DNA of 40,209 bases. Origin: an uncultured Pelagibacteraceae bacterium. Its GTDB lineage: Bacteria > Pseudomonadota > Alphaproteobacteria > Pelagibacterales > Pelagibacteraceae. The translations under genes and the position numbers were made by a program. The notes under the pieces were generated by a model, which was not told where the DNA came from, searched no databases, and saw nothing but the letters and a program-made list of their open reading frames with translations. This document shows, in pieces, positions 27,965-35,301 of the stretch. Positions within the stretch are counted from its first letter, which is position 1, and each line of letters begins with the position of its first letter. Location: the NCBI GenBank assembly GCA_902618555.1, contig CACNAY010000005.1:1-40209 (forward strand). The letters are read 5' to 3'.

Positions 27965-28050
27965 GCCCTCGTGGTGAAATTGGTAGACACAAAGGACTTA
28001 AAATCCTTGCCCTTTTGGGAGTGCCAGTTCGAGTCTGGCCGAGGGCACCA
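27965..28050 (+). tRNA. tRNA-Leu (anticodon TAA)
   Basis: GCCCTCG...CGAGGGC acceptor stem, AAGGA-CTTAAAA-TCCTT anticodon arm, long variable arm, GTTCGAGTC T-arm, encoded CCA. Confidence 0.95.
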
Positions 28051-28059
28051 CATTTAATT

Positions 28060-28824
28060 ATGAGCAAAACAACAATTATTTCTGATAAAAATTCAAAATC
28101 TTTGAGAATAAAAAAACAAATAATTAATTTCCTTAAAAGAAATTTATTAAAAAAAAATAATGTAATAATTGTTATAGGTGGAGATGGATTTATGCTTCAA
28201 ACACTTAAAAATAATAAAAATAATGATAAACTTTTCTATGGAGTAAACTCTGGAAATTATGGATTTCTAATGAATAAATTTTCAGGGAAACAAATAATTA
28301 AAAATATTACTAAATCGAGGTTAATAAAAATTTCACCTTTAGAAATGATCGCAAAAGGAAATAAAAAAATAAAAAAATGCTTAGCAATTAACGAAGTATC
28401 TATATTACGTCAGAGTAGACAAGCTGCCAATCTCTCAATAAAAAATAATTCAAAAAAATTAATTAAAAAACTTGTTTCAGATGGAGTTCTTGTCTCAACA
28501 CCAGCAGGTAGCACTGCTTATAATTTGTCAGTTAATGGACCAATTCTTAATTTAAATTCGAAAAAAATTTCAATAGCTCCAATTAGTGCCTTCAGACCCA
28601 GAAGATGGTTAGGTAAAATCGTTAGTGATAAATCGAGTATAATAATAAACAATCTTGATTCAAAAAAAAGACCAGTTAGCGCTGTTGCAGATAATATTGA
28701 ATTTAGAAATGCTAAAAAAATAATTATAAAGGTTAAAAAAAATATAAAATTTAATCTTCTTTACGATAGAAACGCGAGTCTTCAAAAAAAAATTAAATTA
28801 GAACAATTAAGAAAAGAAACTTAA
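28060..28824 (+). CDS. nadK: NAD kinase
   Basis: IVIGGDGFMLQTLK, GVNSGNYGFLMN, LVSDGVLVSTPAGSTAYNLSVNGPIL. The ORF track extension back to 27922 reads through tRNA-Leu; the ATG at 28060 (MSKTTIISD) is preferred. Confidence 0.93.
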   Translation: MSKTTIISDKNSKSLRIKKQIINFLKRNLLKKNNVIIVIGGDGFMLQTLKNNKNNDKLFYGVNSGNYGFLMNKFSGKQIIKNITKSRLIKISPLEMIAKGNKKIKKCLAINEVSILRQSRQAANLSIKNNSKKLIKKLVSDGVLVSTPAGSTAYNLSVNGPILNLNSKKISIAPISAFRPRRWLGKIVSDKSSIIINNLDSKKRPVSAVADNIEFRNAKKIIIKVKKNIKFNLLYDRNASLQKKIKLEQLRKET

Positions 28825-29952
28825 TTGATGATAAAATCAATAAAGATTTTTTTAAAAAAGTTTTACAAAAAAATTATCTTTAAGATATTTATTTTAATTT
28901 ATCAAAAGCCAAAACTTTTAAAAAAAAATTTAAAAGATAATTCTGCAAAAGTGTATAAAATTAATATAGATAAAAATGATTATCAAATTTTTAGTTTTAA
29001 AAATGGAATTGTTTATACAGACTCAAATGATACTACTGCATATATTAGTAAAAATAATTTTTTATCAAATGCTTCAATGCAATATTTTAAAATTGATAAA
29101 ATAAATAGTTTCAACGGGTCAATTTCAAAAAATGAAACTTTATTTAATGGCACTCCTAAATTTAGAAAAAAATTTAGCGGAACTGTTTTAAGTTTGCTGT
29201 CAGGAGGTGCTGCAAAGGATAATTTTACTCACTGGTTTACAGATATTATTCCAAGAATTAAAATTTTTTCAATTAAATTTAAATTAAAACAAATTAATAA
29301 ATACTATGTGCCTAGTATTAAATATAAATATCAAATTGACTCCTTAAAATGTCTTGGAATAAAAAAGAGTCAATTAATTTCTAGTGAAAAATATAAACAT
29401 ATACAAGCAAATCATATTTATGCTACATCTCATCCTTGCTACCACCTGCCAATGAAAGTCAAAAAGTGGTCCTTAAATTTTATAAACAAAGCTTATTCAA
29501 AAAATAGTTACAAAAATAAATATAAAAAAATATTTATAGATCGAGACCAGTTCAAATTAATTGATATAAATAATTTAAAAAAATTTAAAGATTATAGAGT
29601 TTTGGTTAACGAAACTGAGATTAAGAACTACCTTTCAACTAAAGGTTTTCAGATAATCAAGCCAGAGGATTATTCTTTTGCGGAGCAGGTAAAAATATTC
29701 TCTAGCTCCAAATTTGTAATAGGATTATACGGTGCTGCTATGATGATGTTAAGTTTTTGTAAAAAAAATACAAAAGTCATAGAAATTAAACCGAAACTTG
29801 GTGGTAATGAATTTAAAAATATTTCTAAATTATTAAAACTTAAACATAAACAAATAAATCTTAACCCTTTAATCAAATCTTCAACTCCTCAAAATGGATT
29901 ATTGTTATGTCCAATTAAGAAAATTAAAAGGGAGATACATAATCTTGAATAA
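28825..29952 (+). CDS. Glycosyltransferase family 61-like protein (capsular polysaccharide biosynthesis type)
   Basis: AAKDNFTHWFTDIIPRIKIF, KKIFIDRDQ, IGLYGAAMMMLSFCKKNTKVIEIKP pattern of DUF563/GT61. Confidence 0.75.
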   Translation: MMIKSIKIFLKKFYKKIIFKIFILIYQKPKLLKKNLKDNSAKVYKINIDKNDYQIFSFKNGIVYTDSNDTTAYISKNNFLSNASMQYFKIDKINSFNGSISKNETLFNGTPKFRKKFSGTVLSLLSGGAAKDNFTHWFTDIIPRIKIFSIKFKLKQINKYYVPSIKYKYQIDSLKCLGIKKSQLISSEKYKHIQANHIYATSHPCYHLPMKVKKWSLNFINKAYSKNSYKNKYKKIFIDRDQFKLIDINNLKKFKDYRVLVNETEIKNYLSTKGFQIIKPEDYSFAEQVKIFSSSKFVIGLYGAAMMMLSFCKKNTKVIEIKPKLGGNEFKNISKLLKLKHKQINLNPLIKSSTPQNGLLLCPIKKIKREIHNLE

Positions 29953-29953
29953 G

Positions 29954-30029
29954 TGGTGCCCTCACACGGACTCGAACCGCGAACCTATTGATTACAAATC
30001 AATTGCTCTACCAATTGAGCTATGAGGGC
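29954..30029 (-). tRNA. tRNA-Thr (anticodon TGT)
   Basis: Reverse complement GCCCTCATAGCTCAATTGGTAGAGCAATTGATTTGTAATCAATAGGTTCGCGGTTCGAGTCCGTGTGAGGGCACCA forms a cloverleaf with encoded CCA. Confidence 0.95.
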
Positions 30030-30085
30030 TTAATTATTTCTTTAAAATATATTTAACAAAAAAACAATACAAATAAATTTTTATT

Positions 30086-30832
30086 TTATTTAGTTGATTG
30101 AAAAATATGATGACATACTACTGAAACCGTATTAGATATATTTAGACTATCTATATTTTTGTTCATATGAACTTTATAAATAAAGTCTGCTTTTTCTAGA
30201 GTTTTAGTTTTTATTCCAAATCCTTCAGACCCGAATAGTAGAACATTTTTTCCATCCCAATTATTTTTTGTAAAGTCTTTATTGGAATTGCTGTCAAAAG
30301 CGCTTACCCAAAACTCCTTAGTTTTTAAAAATTTGATAGCAGTATTTATATTTGAAACCTTAAATATCTTTATATGTTCTGTACCGCCACTTGCACTTTT
30401 ATAAAGTAATTTACTTTTAGAGGGAAAAGACCTTTCTTTTACTAATAAACCATCTATTCCAAAAGCTACAGCGCTTCTAATAATTGAACCGATATTTCTT
30501 GGATCTGAAACTTCTTCTAATGCTATCAAATTAATATTTTTTTTAGTTTCATTTTCTTTTACGAATTCTTTCAAAGTTATGTGCTCTAACTGCTCTACCT
30601 CAGCAACAAGACCTTGATGGGCCGTTTCATCTCTACCACATAAATTATCTAATTCTTTTCTTGATCTATAAAAAATACTTACCGTTCCAAACAAATTTAA
30701 TGATTGATTTTCTTTATTTAATTTTTTTTGAGCATCTTCTGTTAAAAAAACTCTCTCTACTTTTCTGTTAGGGTTCTTTAAGGCTTCTAAAACTGGGTGC
30801 TTCCCGACAATTAAAAATGTTGTTTTTTTCAT
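30086..30832 (-). CDS. rlmB: 23S rRNA (guanosine-2'-O-)-methyltransferase RlmB-like (TrmH family group 3)
   Basis: IVGKHPVLEALKNPNR, HQGLVAEVE, LEEVSDPRNIGSIIRSAVAFGIDGLLV, LLFGSEGFGI, SLNISNTVSVVCH. Confidence 0.92.
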   Translation of the reverse strand: MKKTTFLIVGKHPVLEALKNPNRKVERVFLTEDAQKKLNKENQSLNLFGTVSIFYRSRKELDNLCGRDETAHQGLVAEVEQLEHITLKEFVKENETKKNINLIALEEVSDPRNIGSIIRSAVAFGIDGLLVKERSFPSKSKLLYKSASGGTEHIKIFKVSNINTAIKFLKTKEFWVSAFDSNSNKDFTKNNWDGKNVLLFGSEGFGIKTKTLEKADFIYKVHMNKNIDSLNISNTVSVVCHHIFQSTK

Positions 30833-30886
30833 TGTTTTTAATGATTTTTTTCAAATTACTAGCATATTTCAAGGCAAAATGATTTA

Positions 30887-30914
30887 TTGCAATTATTTCA
30901 TAAATGCTTATAAA
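30887..30914 (+). promoter_or_regulatory. Candidate promoter for the tRNA-Tyr-tRNA-Gly-tuf unit (TTGCAA-N16-TATAAA)
   Basis: TTGCAA at 30887-30892 and TATAAA at 30909-30914, about 55 nt upstream of tRNA-Tyr. Confidence 0.45.
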
Positions 30915-30969
30915 ACCCTTGTTGTTAATAGCTTTTTAAGTTAGTGGGTATCCCCAAACTAATAATTAA

Positions 30970-31055
30970 GGAGGGGTACCAAAGCGGTCAAATGGGGCGG
31001 GCTGTAAACCCGTTGACTTCGGTCTTCGAAAGTTCGAATCTTTCCCCCTCCACCA
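30970..31055 (+). tRNA. tRNA-Tyr (anticodon GTA)
   Basis: GGAGGGG/CCCCTCC acceptor, GGGCTGTAAACCC anticodon arm, long variable arm, encoded CCA. Confidence 0.95.
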
Positions 31056-31100
31056 AACTTAAAAACTTTGATAATAAAGAGCGAGATAAGTTTGGATTTT

Positions 31101-31174
31101 GCGGGTGTAGTTCAATGGTAGAACGCTAGCCTTCCAAGCTGGATGTAAGGGTTCGATTCCCTTTACCCGCTCCA
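31101..31174 (+). tRNA. tRNA-Gly (anticodon TCC)
   Basis: GCGGGTG acceptor, TAGCCTTCCAAGCTG anticodon arm, GGTTCGATTCC T-arm, encoded CCA. Confidence 0.95.
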
Positions 31175-31210
31175 AAGTTAATTATTAAAAATAAAGTGAG
31201 GAATAAATAG

Positions 31211-32410
31211 ATGTCAAAAGAGAAGTTTAACCGAAACAAACCACATTGTAACATTGGAACAATCGGACACGTAGACCATGGTAAAACAACTTTAACCGCT
31301 GCTATAACAAAAGTGTTATCAGAGGCTGGAGGATCAAGTTCTGCAAATTTTGTTGCTTATGATCAAATTGATAAAGCCCCTGAGGAAAAAGAGAGAGGAA
31401 TTACAATTTCAACAGCGCACGTTGAATATGAAACTGAAAAAAGACACTATGCTCACGTAGATTGTCCGGGACACGCTGACTATGTAAAAAATATGATTAC
31501 AGGTGCCGCACAAATGGATGGAGCTATCCTTGTAGTAAACGCAGCTGATGGCCCTATGCCTCAAACTAGAGAACATATACTTTTGGCCCGTCAAGTTGGT
31601 GTACCAGCTATTGTGGTATTTTTAAATAAGATTGACACAGTGAAAGATAAAGAGCTAGTCGATTTAGTTGAAGAGGAAATAAGAGAGTTACTAACCTCTT
31701 ATAAATTTCCAGGTGACAAAATTCCTATAGTAAAAGGTTCTGCTTTAAACGCTGTCGAAGGTAAAGATGAAGCTACTGGTAAGAATGCAATAATGGAATT
31801 AATGAAAGCGGTTGATGAAACTATTCCTCAACCTGACAGACCAAAAGATAAACCTTTTTTAATGCCAGTCGAAGACGTGTTCTCTATTTCGGGAAGAGGT
31901 ACGGTAGTAACTGGAAGAGTGGAGTCTGGTATTATAAAAGTTGGTGAGGAAATTGAAATAGTAGGCATTAGAGATACAAAAAAATCTGTTTGCACTGGTG
32001 TTGAAATGTTTAGAAAACTTTTAGATAGTGGTGAGGCTGGAGATAACATTGGTGCGCTTTTAAGAGGTGTAGAGAGAGATGATGTAGAGAGAGGCCAAGT
32101 TTTATGTAAACCTGGATCTATAACTCCTCACACTGAATTTGAATGCCAAGCATATATATTAAAAAAAGAGGAAGGTGGAAGACATACTCCTTTTTTTACT
32201 AAATATAGACCTCAGTTTTATTTTAGAACAACAGACGTGACTGGAGAAGTTACTCTTCCATCTGGCACAGAAATGGTGATGCCAGGTGACGATGGTAAAT
32301 TTACTGTTAAGTTAATTACTCCTATAGCAATGAGTGAAAATTTAAATTTTGCTATTAGAGAAGGTGGAAAAACTGTGGGAGCTGGAGTAGTAACTAAAAT
32401 AGTGAAATAA
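31211..32410 (+). CDS. tuf: Elongation factor Tu
   Basis: [59 protein letters not shown]. Confidence 0.99.
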   Translation: MSKEKFNRNKPHCNIGTIGHVDHGKTTLTAAITKVLSEAGGSSSANFVAYDQIDKAPEEKERGITISTAHVEYETEKRHYAHVDCPGHADYVKNMITGAAQMDGAILVVNAADGPMPQTREHILLARQVGVPAIVVFLNKIDTVKDKELVDLVEEEIRELLTSYKFPGDKIPIVKGSALNAVEGKDEATGKNAIMELMKAVDETIPQPDRPKDKPFLMPVEDVFSISGRGTVVTGRVESGIIKVGEEIEIVGIRDTKKSVCTGVEMFRKLLDSGEAGDNIGALLRGVERDDVERGQVLCKPGSITPHTEFECQAYILKKEEGGRHTPFFTKYRPQFYFRTTDVTGEVTLPSGTEMVMPGDDGKFTVKLITPIAMSENLNFAIREGGKTVGAGVVTKIVK

Positions 32411-32416
32411 ACGCTT

Positions 32417-32492
32417 AGGAGCGTAGTTCAATTGGTAGAGCGCCGGTCTCCAAAACCGGAGGTTGTGGGTTCGAGTCCCTCCGCTCCTGCCA
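32417..32492 (+). tRNA. tRNA-Trp (anticodon CCA)
   Basis: AGGAGCG/CGCTCCT acceptor, CCGGTCTCCAAAACCGG anticodon arm, GGGTTCGAGTCCC T-arm, encoded CCA. Confidence 0.95.
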
Positions 32493-32506
32493 AAACTACT
32501 GAAAGT

Positions 32507-32698
32507 ATGAAAAACCCTTTAAAATTTATTCAAGAAGTAAAACAAGAAACCTTTCGAATAACATGGCCTACTAAAAAGGAAACAATGATGGGTGCAGTAA
32601 TGGTATTTGCTTTAGCATCTATTGCTGCTATATTTTTCTTAATATTAGACCAAATTTTAAGATTTTTACTTAATCTAATTTTAACGATAAACTTTTAA
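32507..32698 (+). CDS. secE: Preprotein translocase subunit SecE
   Basis: MKNPLKFIQEVKQETFRITWPTKKETMMGAVMVFALASIAAIFFLILDQILRFLL; the ORF track start at 32432 lies inside tRNA-Trp, so ATG 32507 is preferred. Confidence 0.95.
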   Translation: MKNPLKFIQEVKQETFRITWPTKKETMMGAVMVFALASIAAIFFLILDQILRFLLNLILTINF

Positions 32699-32700
32699 AT

Positions 32701-33225
32701 ATGAATTGGTACATAGTGCAAGCTTATTCAGGATTTGAAAAAAAAGTCGTAGAAACTATTAAAGAAGAACTTAAAAAGAATAAACTATCAGATAATCTTA
32801 AAGAAATATTGGTCCCTACACATCAAGTTACGGAGGTTAAAAAAGGAAAAAGAACTAAAAAGGAGAAAAAGTTTTTCCCCGGTTACGTGTTGATAAAGGT
32901 AGAGCTTACAAAACAAATTTATCACTTAATTAAAAACCTTCAAAAAGTAAGTGGTTTTTTGGGTTCGAAAGATAAACCTACTCCAATTTCTGATAATGAA
33001 ATTAAACGTATTTTAGGGCAAGTTTCTGAAAGCGCAGTTAGTCAAAAAACAAGTATTAATTTTGAAATAGGTGAAAAAGTTAAGGTTTGCGATGGTCCGT
33101 TTGCTTCTTTTAATGGATTAATTGAAGAAATAGACGAAGAAAAATCTAGACTTAAAGTGTCAGTTTCTATATTTGGTAGACCTACACCAGTAGATTTAGA
33201 GTTTAATCAAGTGGAGAAAAATTAA
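32701..33225 (+). CDS. nusG: Transcription termination/antitermination protein NusG
   Basis: WYIVQAYSGFEKKVVETI, FFPGYVLIKVE, VCDGPFASFNGLIEEID KOW region. Confidence 0.97.
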   Translation: MNWYIVQAYSGFEKKVVETIKEELKKNKLSDNLKEILVPTHQVTEVKKGKRTKKEKKFFPGYVLIKVELTKQIYHLIKNLQKVSGFLGSKDKPTPISDNEIKRILGQVSESAVSQKTSINFEIGEKVKVCDGPFASFNGLIEEIDEEKSRLKVSVSIFGRPTPVDLEFNQVEKN

Positions 33226-33651
33226 ATGGCAAAAGAAATAGTAGGTTATGTAAAACTACAAATAAAAGGAGGGCAAGCAAATCCAGCTCCTCCAGTTGGA
33301 CCTGCTCTAGGCCAAAGAGGAATAAATATTATGGAGTTTTGTAAAGCGTTTAACGAAAAAACAAAATCTTTCATGGGTAAACCTGTTCCAGTTGTCATAA
33401 CAGTCTATAAAGATAAAAAATTCGATTTCATTATAAAGTCTCCACCGGCCTCTCACTTCATTAGAGAAGCAGCAAAATTAAAAAGTGGATCAAGTGAGCC
33501 TGGAAGAGTAATAGCCGGGAGTATAACCATGAAACAAGCTGAAGAAATTGCAAAAGAAAAAATGAAAGATTTAAATGCTTTTGATTTAAAAGAAGCAACA
33601 AAAATAATCTGTGGCTCAGCAAGATCAATGGGTATTGAGGTTAAAGAATAA
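33226..33651 (+). CDS. rplK: 50S ribosomal protein L11
   Basis: [35 protein letters not shown]. Confidence 0.98.
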   Translation: MAKEIVGYVKLQIKGGQANPAPPVGPALGQRGINIMEFCKAFNEKTKSFMGKPVPVVITVYKDKKFDFIIKSPPASHFIREAAKLKSGSSEPGRVIAGSITMKQAEEIAKEKMKDLNAFDLKEATKIICGSARSMGIEVKE

Positions 33652-33653
33652 TC

Positions 33654-34337
33654 ATGAGGAAAAATTCTAAGAGATATAAAGAGATTTTAAAGAACTCCAA
33701 AAAAGATAAAATCAATACTAAAGAGGCATTAGATTTGGTTAAAAAAAATTCTACTACAAAATTTGATGAGTCGATTGACGTATCTTTAAAAATCAATTTA
33801 AAGCAATCTAAAGGCGGTGATTTAAGTTTACGAACAGTAGTAAATTTACCGAATGGATCAGGAAAGAGAGTCAAAGTAGCAGTTTTATGTGAGCCAGGTA
33901 AAATAGATGAGGCTAAAAAAGCTGGTGCAGATGTAGTAGGCTCCGATGATTTAATAGAAAAAATTGCAGCTAAAAAATTAAACTTTTCAAAACTTATTTG
34001 CACTCCAGGAATGATGGCAAAAATTGGAAAACATGGAAAAGTTCTAGGGCCCAAAGGTTTAATGCCGAATCCTAAATTAGGCACAGTTGCAAGTGACATA
34101 ACAAAAGCAGTCAAAAATATCAAAACAGGGCTAGTTGAAATTAGAAATGATAAAGATGGTAACTTATCCTCTTCAATCGGAAGGAAAAGTTTCTCTGTAG
34201 AAAAACTTCTAGAAAATTACAATCATTTTATTGAGAGTGTAAAGAAAGAAAAACCCAATACTATTAAAGGTGAATTTATTAAAAATACGTATTTAACTTC
34301 TACAATGGGGATTTCATATAAAGTAGGAGGAAAATAA
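33654..34337 (+). CDS. rplA: 50S ribosomal protein L1
   Basis: TKFDESIDVSLKINLK, VLGPKGLMPNPKLGTV, STMGISYKV. Confidence 0.97.
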   Translation: MRKNSKRYKEILKNSKKDKINTKEALDLVKKNSTTKFDESIDVSLKINLKQSKGGDLSLRTVVNLPNGSGKRVKVAVLCEPGKIDEAKKAGADVVGSDDLIEKIAAKKLNFSKLICTPGMMAKIGKHGKVLGPKGLMPNPKLGTVASDITKAVKNIKTGLVEIRNDKDGNLSSSIGRKSFSVEKLLENYNHFIESVKKEKPNTIKGEFIKNTYLTSTMGISYKVGGK

Positions 34338-34341
34338 AATC

Positions 34342-34854
34342 ATGATGTCAAAGGAAGCCAAAAAAAATTATGTAGAGGAGATGAAAAAGAACTTTACTGA
34401 CAACGAGTCAGTTATGATAGCACAATATCAAGGTCTAAACGTAAACGAGTTAGATGCTTTAAGAAAAGAGTTAAGAGATAAAGGAATTATATTTAAGATA
34501 ACAAAGAATAGAATAACTAAAATAGCGATTAAGGAAACACCCAAAAAAGATCTTGAAAAATATTTTATTGGTCCAACAGCCGCTGCTATTTCATCTGATC
34601 CTATTTCAACTGCAAAAATTTTAACTAAATTTTCAAAATCCAATGATAAGTTAAAAATTGTTGCTGGTTTTATGGATGGCAAAGTTTTAGACGAAAAAGA
34701 GGTGTCAATAATAGCGACACTTCCGTCACTAGAGGAAGCAAGGGCTAAAATAGTAGGTATTTTGGCCTCACCAGCGCAAAAATTAGTGAGTATTTTACTT
34801 GCACCTGGCTCAAAAATTGCTAATTTAGCGCGCGCAAAGAGTTTAAAAAACTAA
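34342..34854 (+). CDS. rplJ: 50S ribosomal protein L10
   Basis: IAQYQGLNVNELDALRKELRDKGIIFKITKNRITKIA; position between rplA and rplL. Start may be 34342 or 34345. Confidence 0.96.
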   Translation: MMSKEAKKNYVEEMKKNFTDNESVMIAQYQGLNVNELDALRKELRDKGIIFKITKNRITKIAIKETPKKDLEKYFIGPTAAAISSDPISTAKILTKFSKSNDKLKIVAGFMDGKVLDEKEVSIIATLPSLEEARAKIVGILASPAQKLVSILLAPGSKIANLARAKSLKN

Positions 34855-34869
34855 TTCACAGGAAATAAA

Positions 34870-35241
34870 ATGGCAGATTTAAATAAAATTATTGACGAAC
34901 TTTCAACTCTAACAGTCGTTGAAGCAGCAGAACTTTCAAAACAATTAGAGGAAAAATGGGGAGTAACAGCGGCGGCACCAGTTGCAGTAGCACCAGCTGG
35001 AGGATCAGCAGCACCTGCAGGCGAAGAAAAGTCTGAATTTTCACTTTTTTTAGCATCAGCAGGAGATAAAAAAATTAACGTTATTAAAGAAGTAAGAGCG
35101 ATAACTGGTTTAGGTTTAAAAGAAGCAAAAGATTTAGTTGAGGCTGCACCTAAAGAAATTAAAGGTGGTGTGGCTAAAAAGGATGCTGAGGAATTTAAGA
35201 AAAAACTTGAGGCAGCTGGAGCTAAAGTAGAATTAAAGTAA
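34870..35241 (+). CDS. rplL: 50S ribosomal protein L7/L12
   Basis: Ala/Gly/Pro hinge and [32 protein letters not shown]-terminal domain. Confidence 0.98.
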   Translation: MADLNKIIDELSTLTVVEAAELSKQLEEKWGVTAAAPVAVAPAGGSAAPAGEEKSEFSLFLASAGDKKINVIKEVRAITGLGLKEAKDLVEAAPKEIKGGVAKKDAEEFKKKLEAAGAKVELK

Positions 35242-35262
35242 ACAAATTTTGAAATAAAATTT

Positions 35263-35295
35263 CATTGCAAAGTTTAATTGCAATGAGGTTTTTAT
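35263..35295 (+). terminator. Hairpin plus T-rich tract between rplL and rpoB (candidate attenuator)
   Basis: CATTGCAA-AGTTTAA-TTGCAATG perfect 8-bp stem followed by AGGTTTTTATTATTT. Confidence 0.6.
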
Positions 35296-35301
35296 TATTT
35301 G

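Noticed and set aside
27922-28059. Upstream extension of nadK (MCINIVTVTIKKTTCPRGEIGRHKGLKILALLG...)
   Set aside because: Reads through the tRNA-Leu gene; the NAD kinase starts at 28060.
27838-28067. Minus-strand ORFs (MWCPRPDSNWHSQKG..., MLIIKCGALGQTRTGTPKRA...) across tRNA-Leu
   Set aside because: They are antisense translations of the tRNA-Leu gene, a well-known source of spurious annotated proteins.
30944-31129. 61-aa plus-strand ORF MGIPKLIIKEGYQSGQMGRAVNPLTSVFESSNLSPSTKL
   Set aside because: It runs through tRNA-Tyr and into tRNA-Gly; the peptide is translation of tRNA sequence.
32432-32506. Upstream extension of secE (MVERRSPKPEVVGSSPSAPAKTTES)
   Set aside because: Lies inside tRNA-Trp; SecE homology begins at the ATG at 32507.
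33641-34123. 160-aa antisense ORF over rplA
   Set aside because: Fully opposite rplA with no motif or independent packing; shadow ORF.
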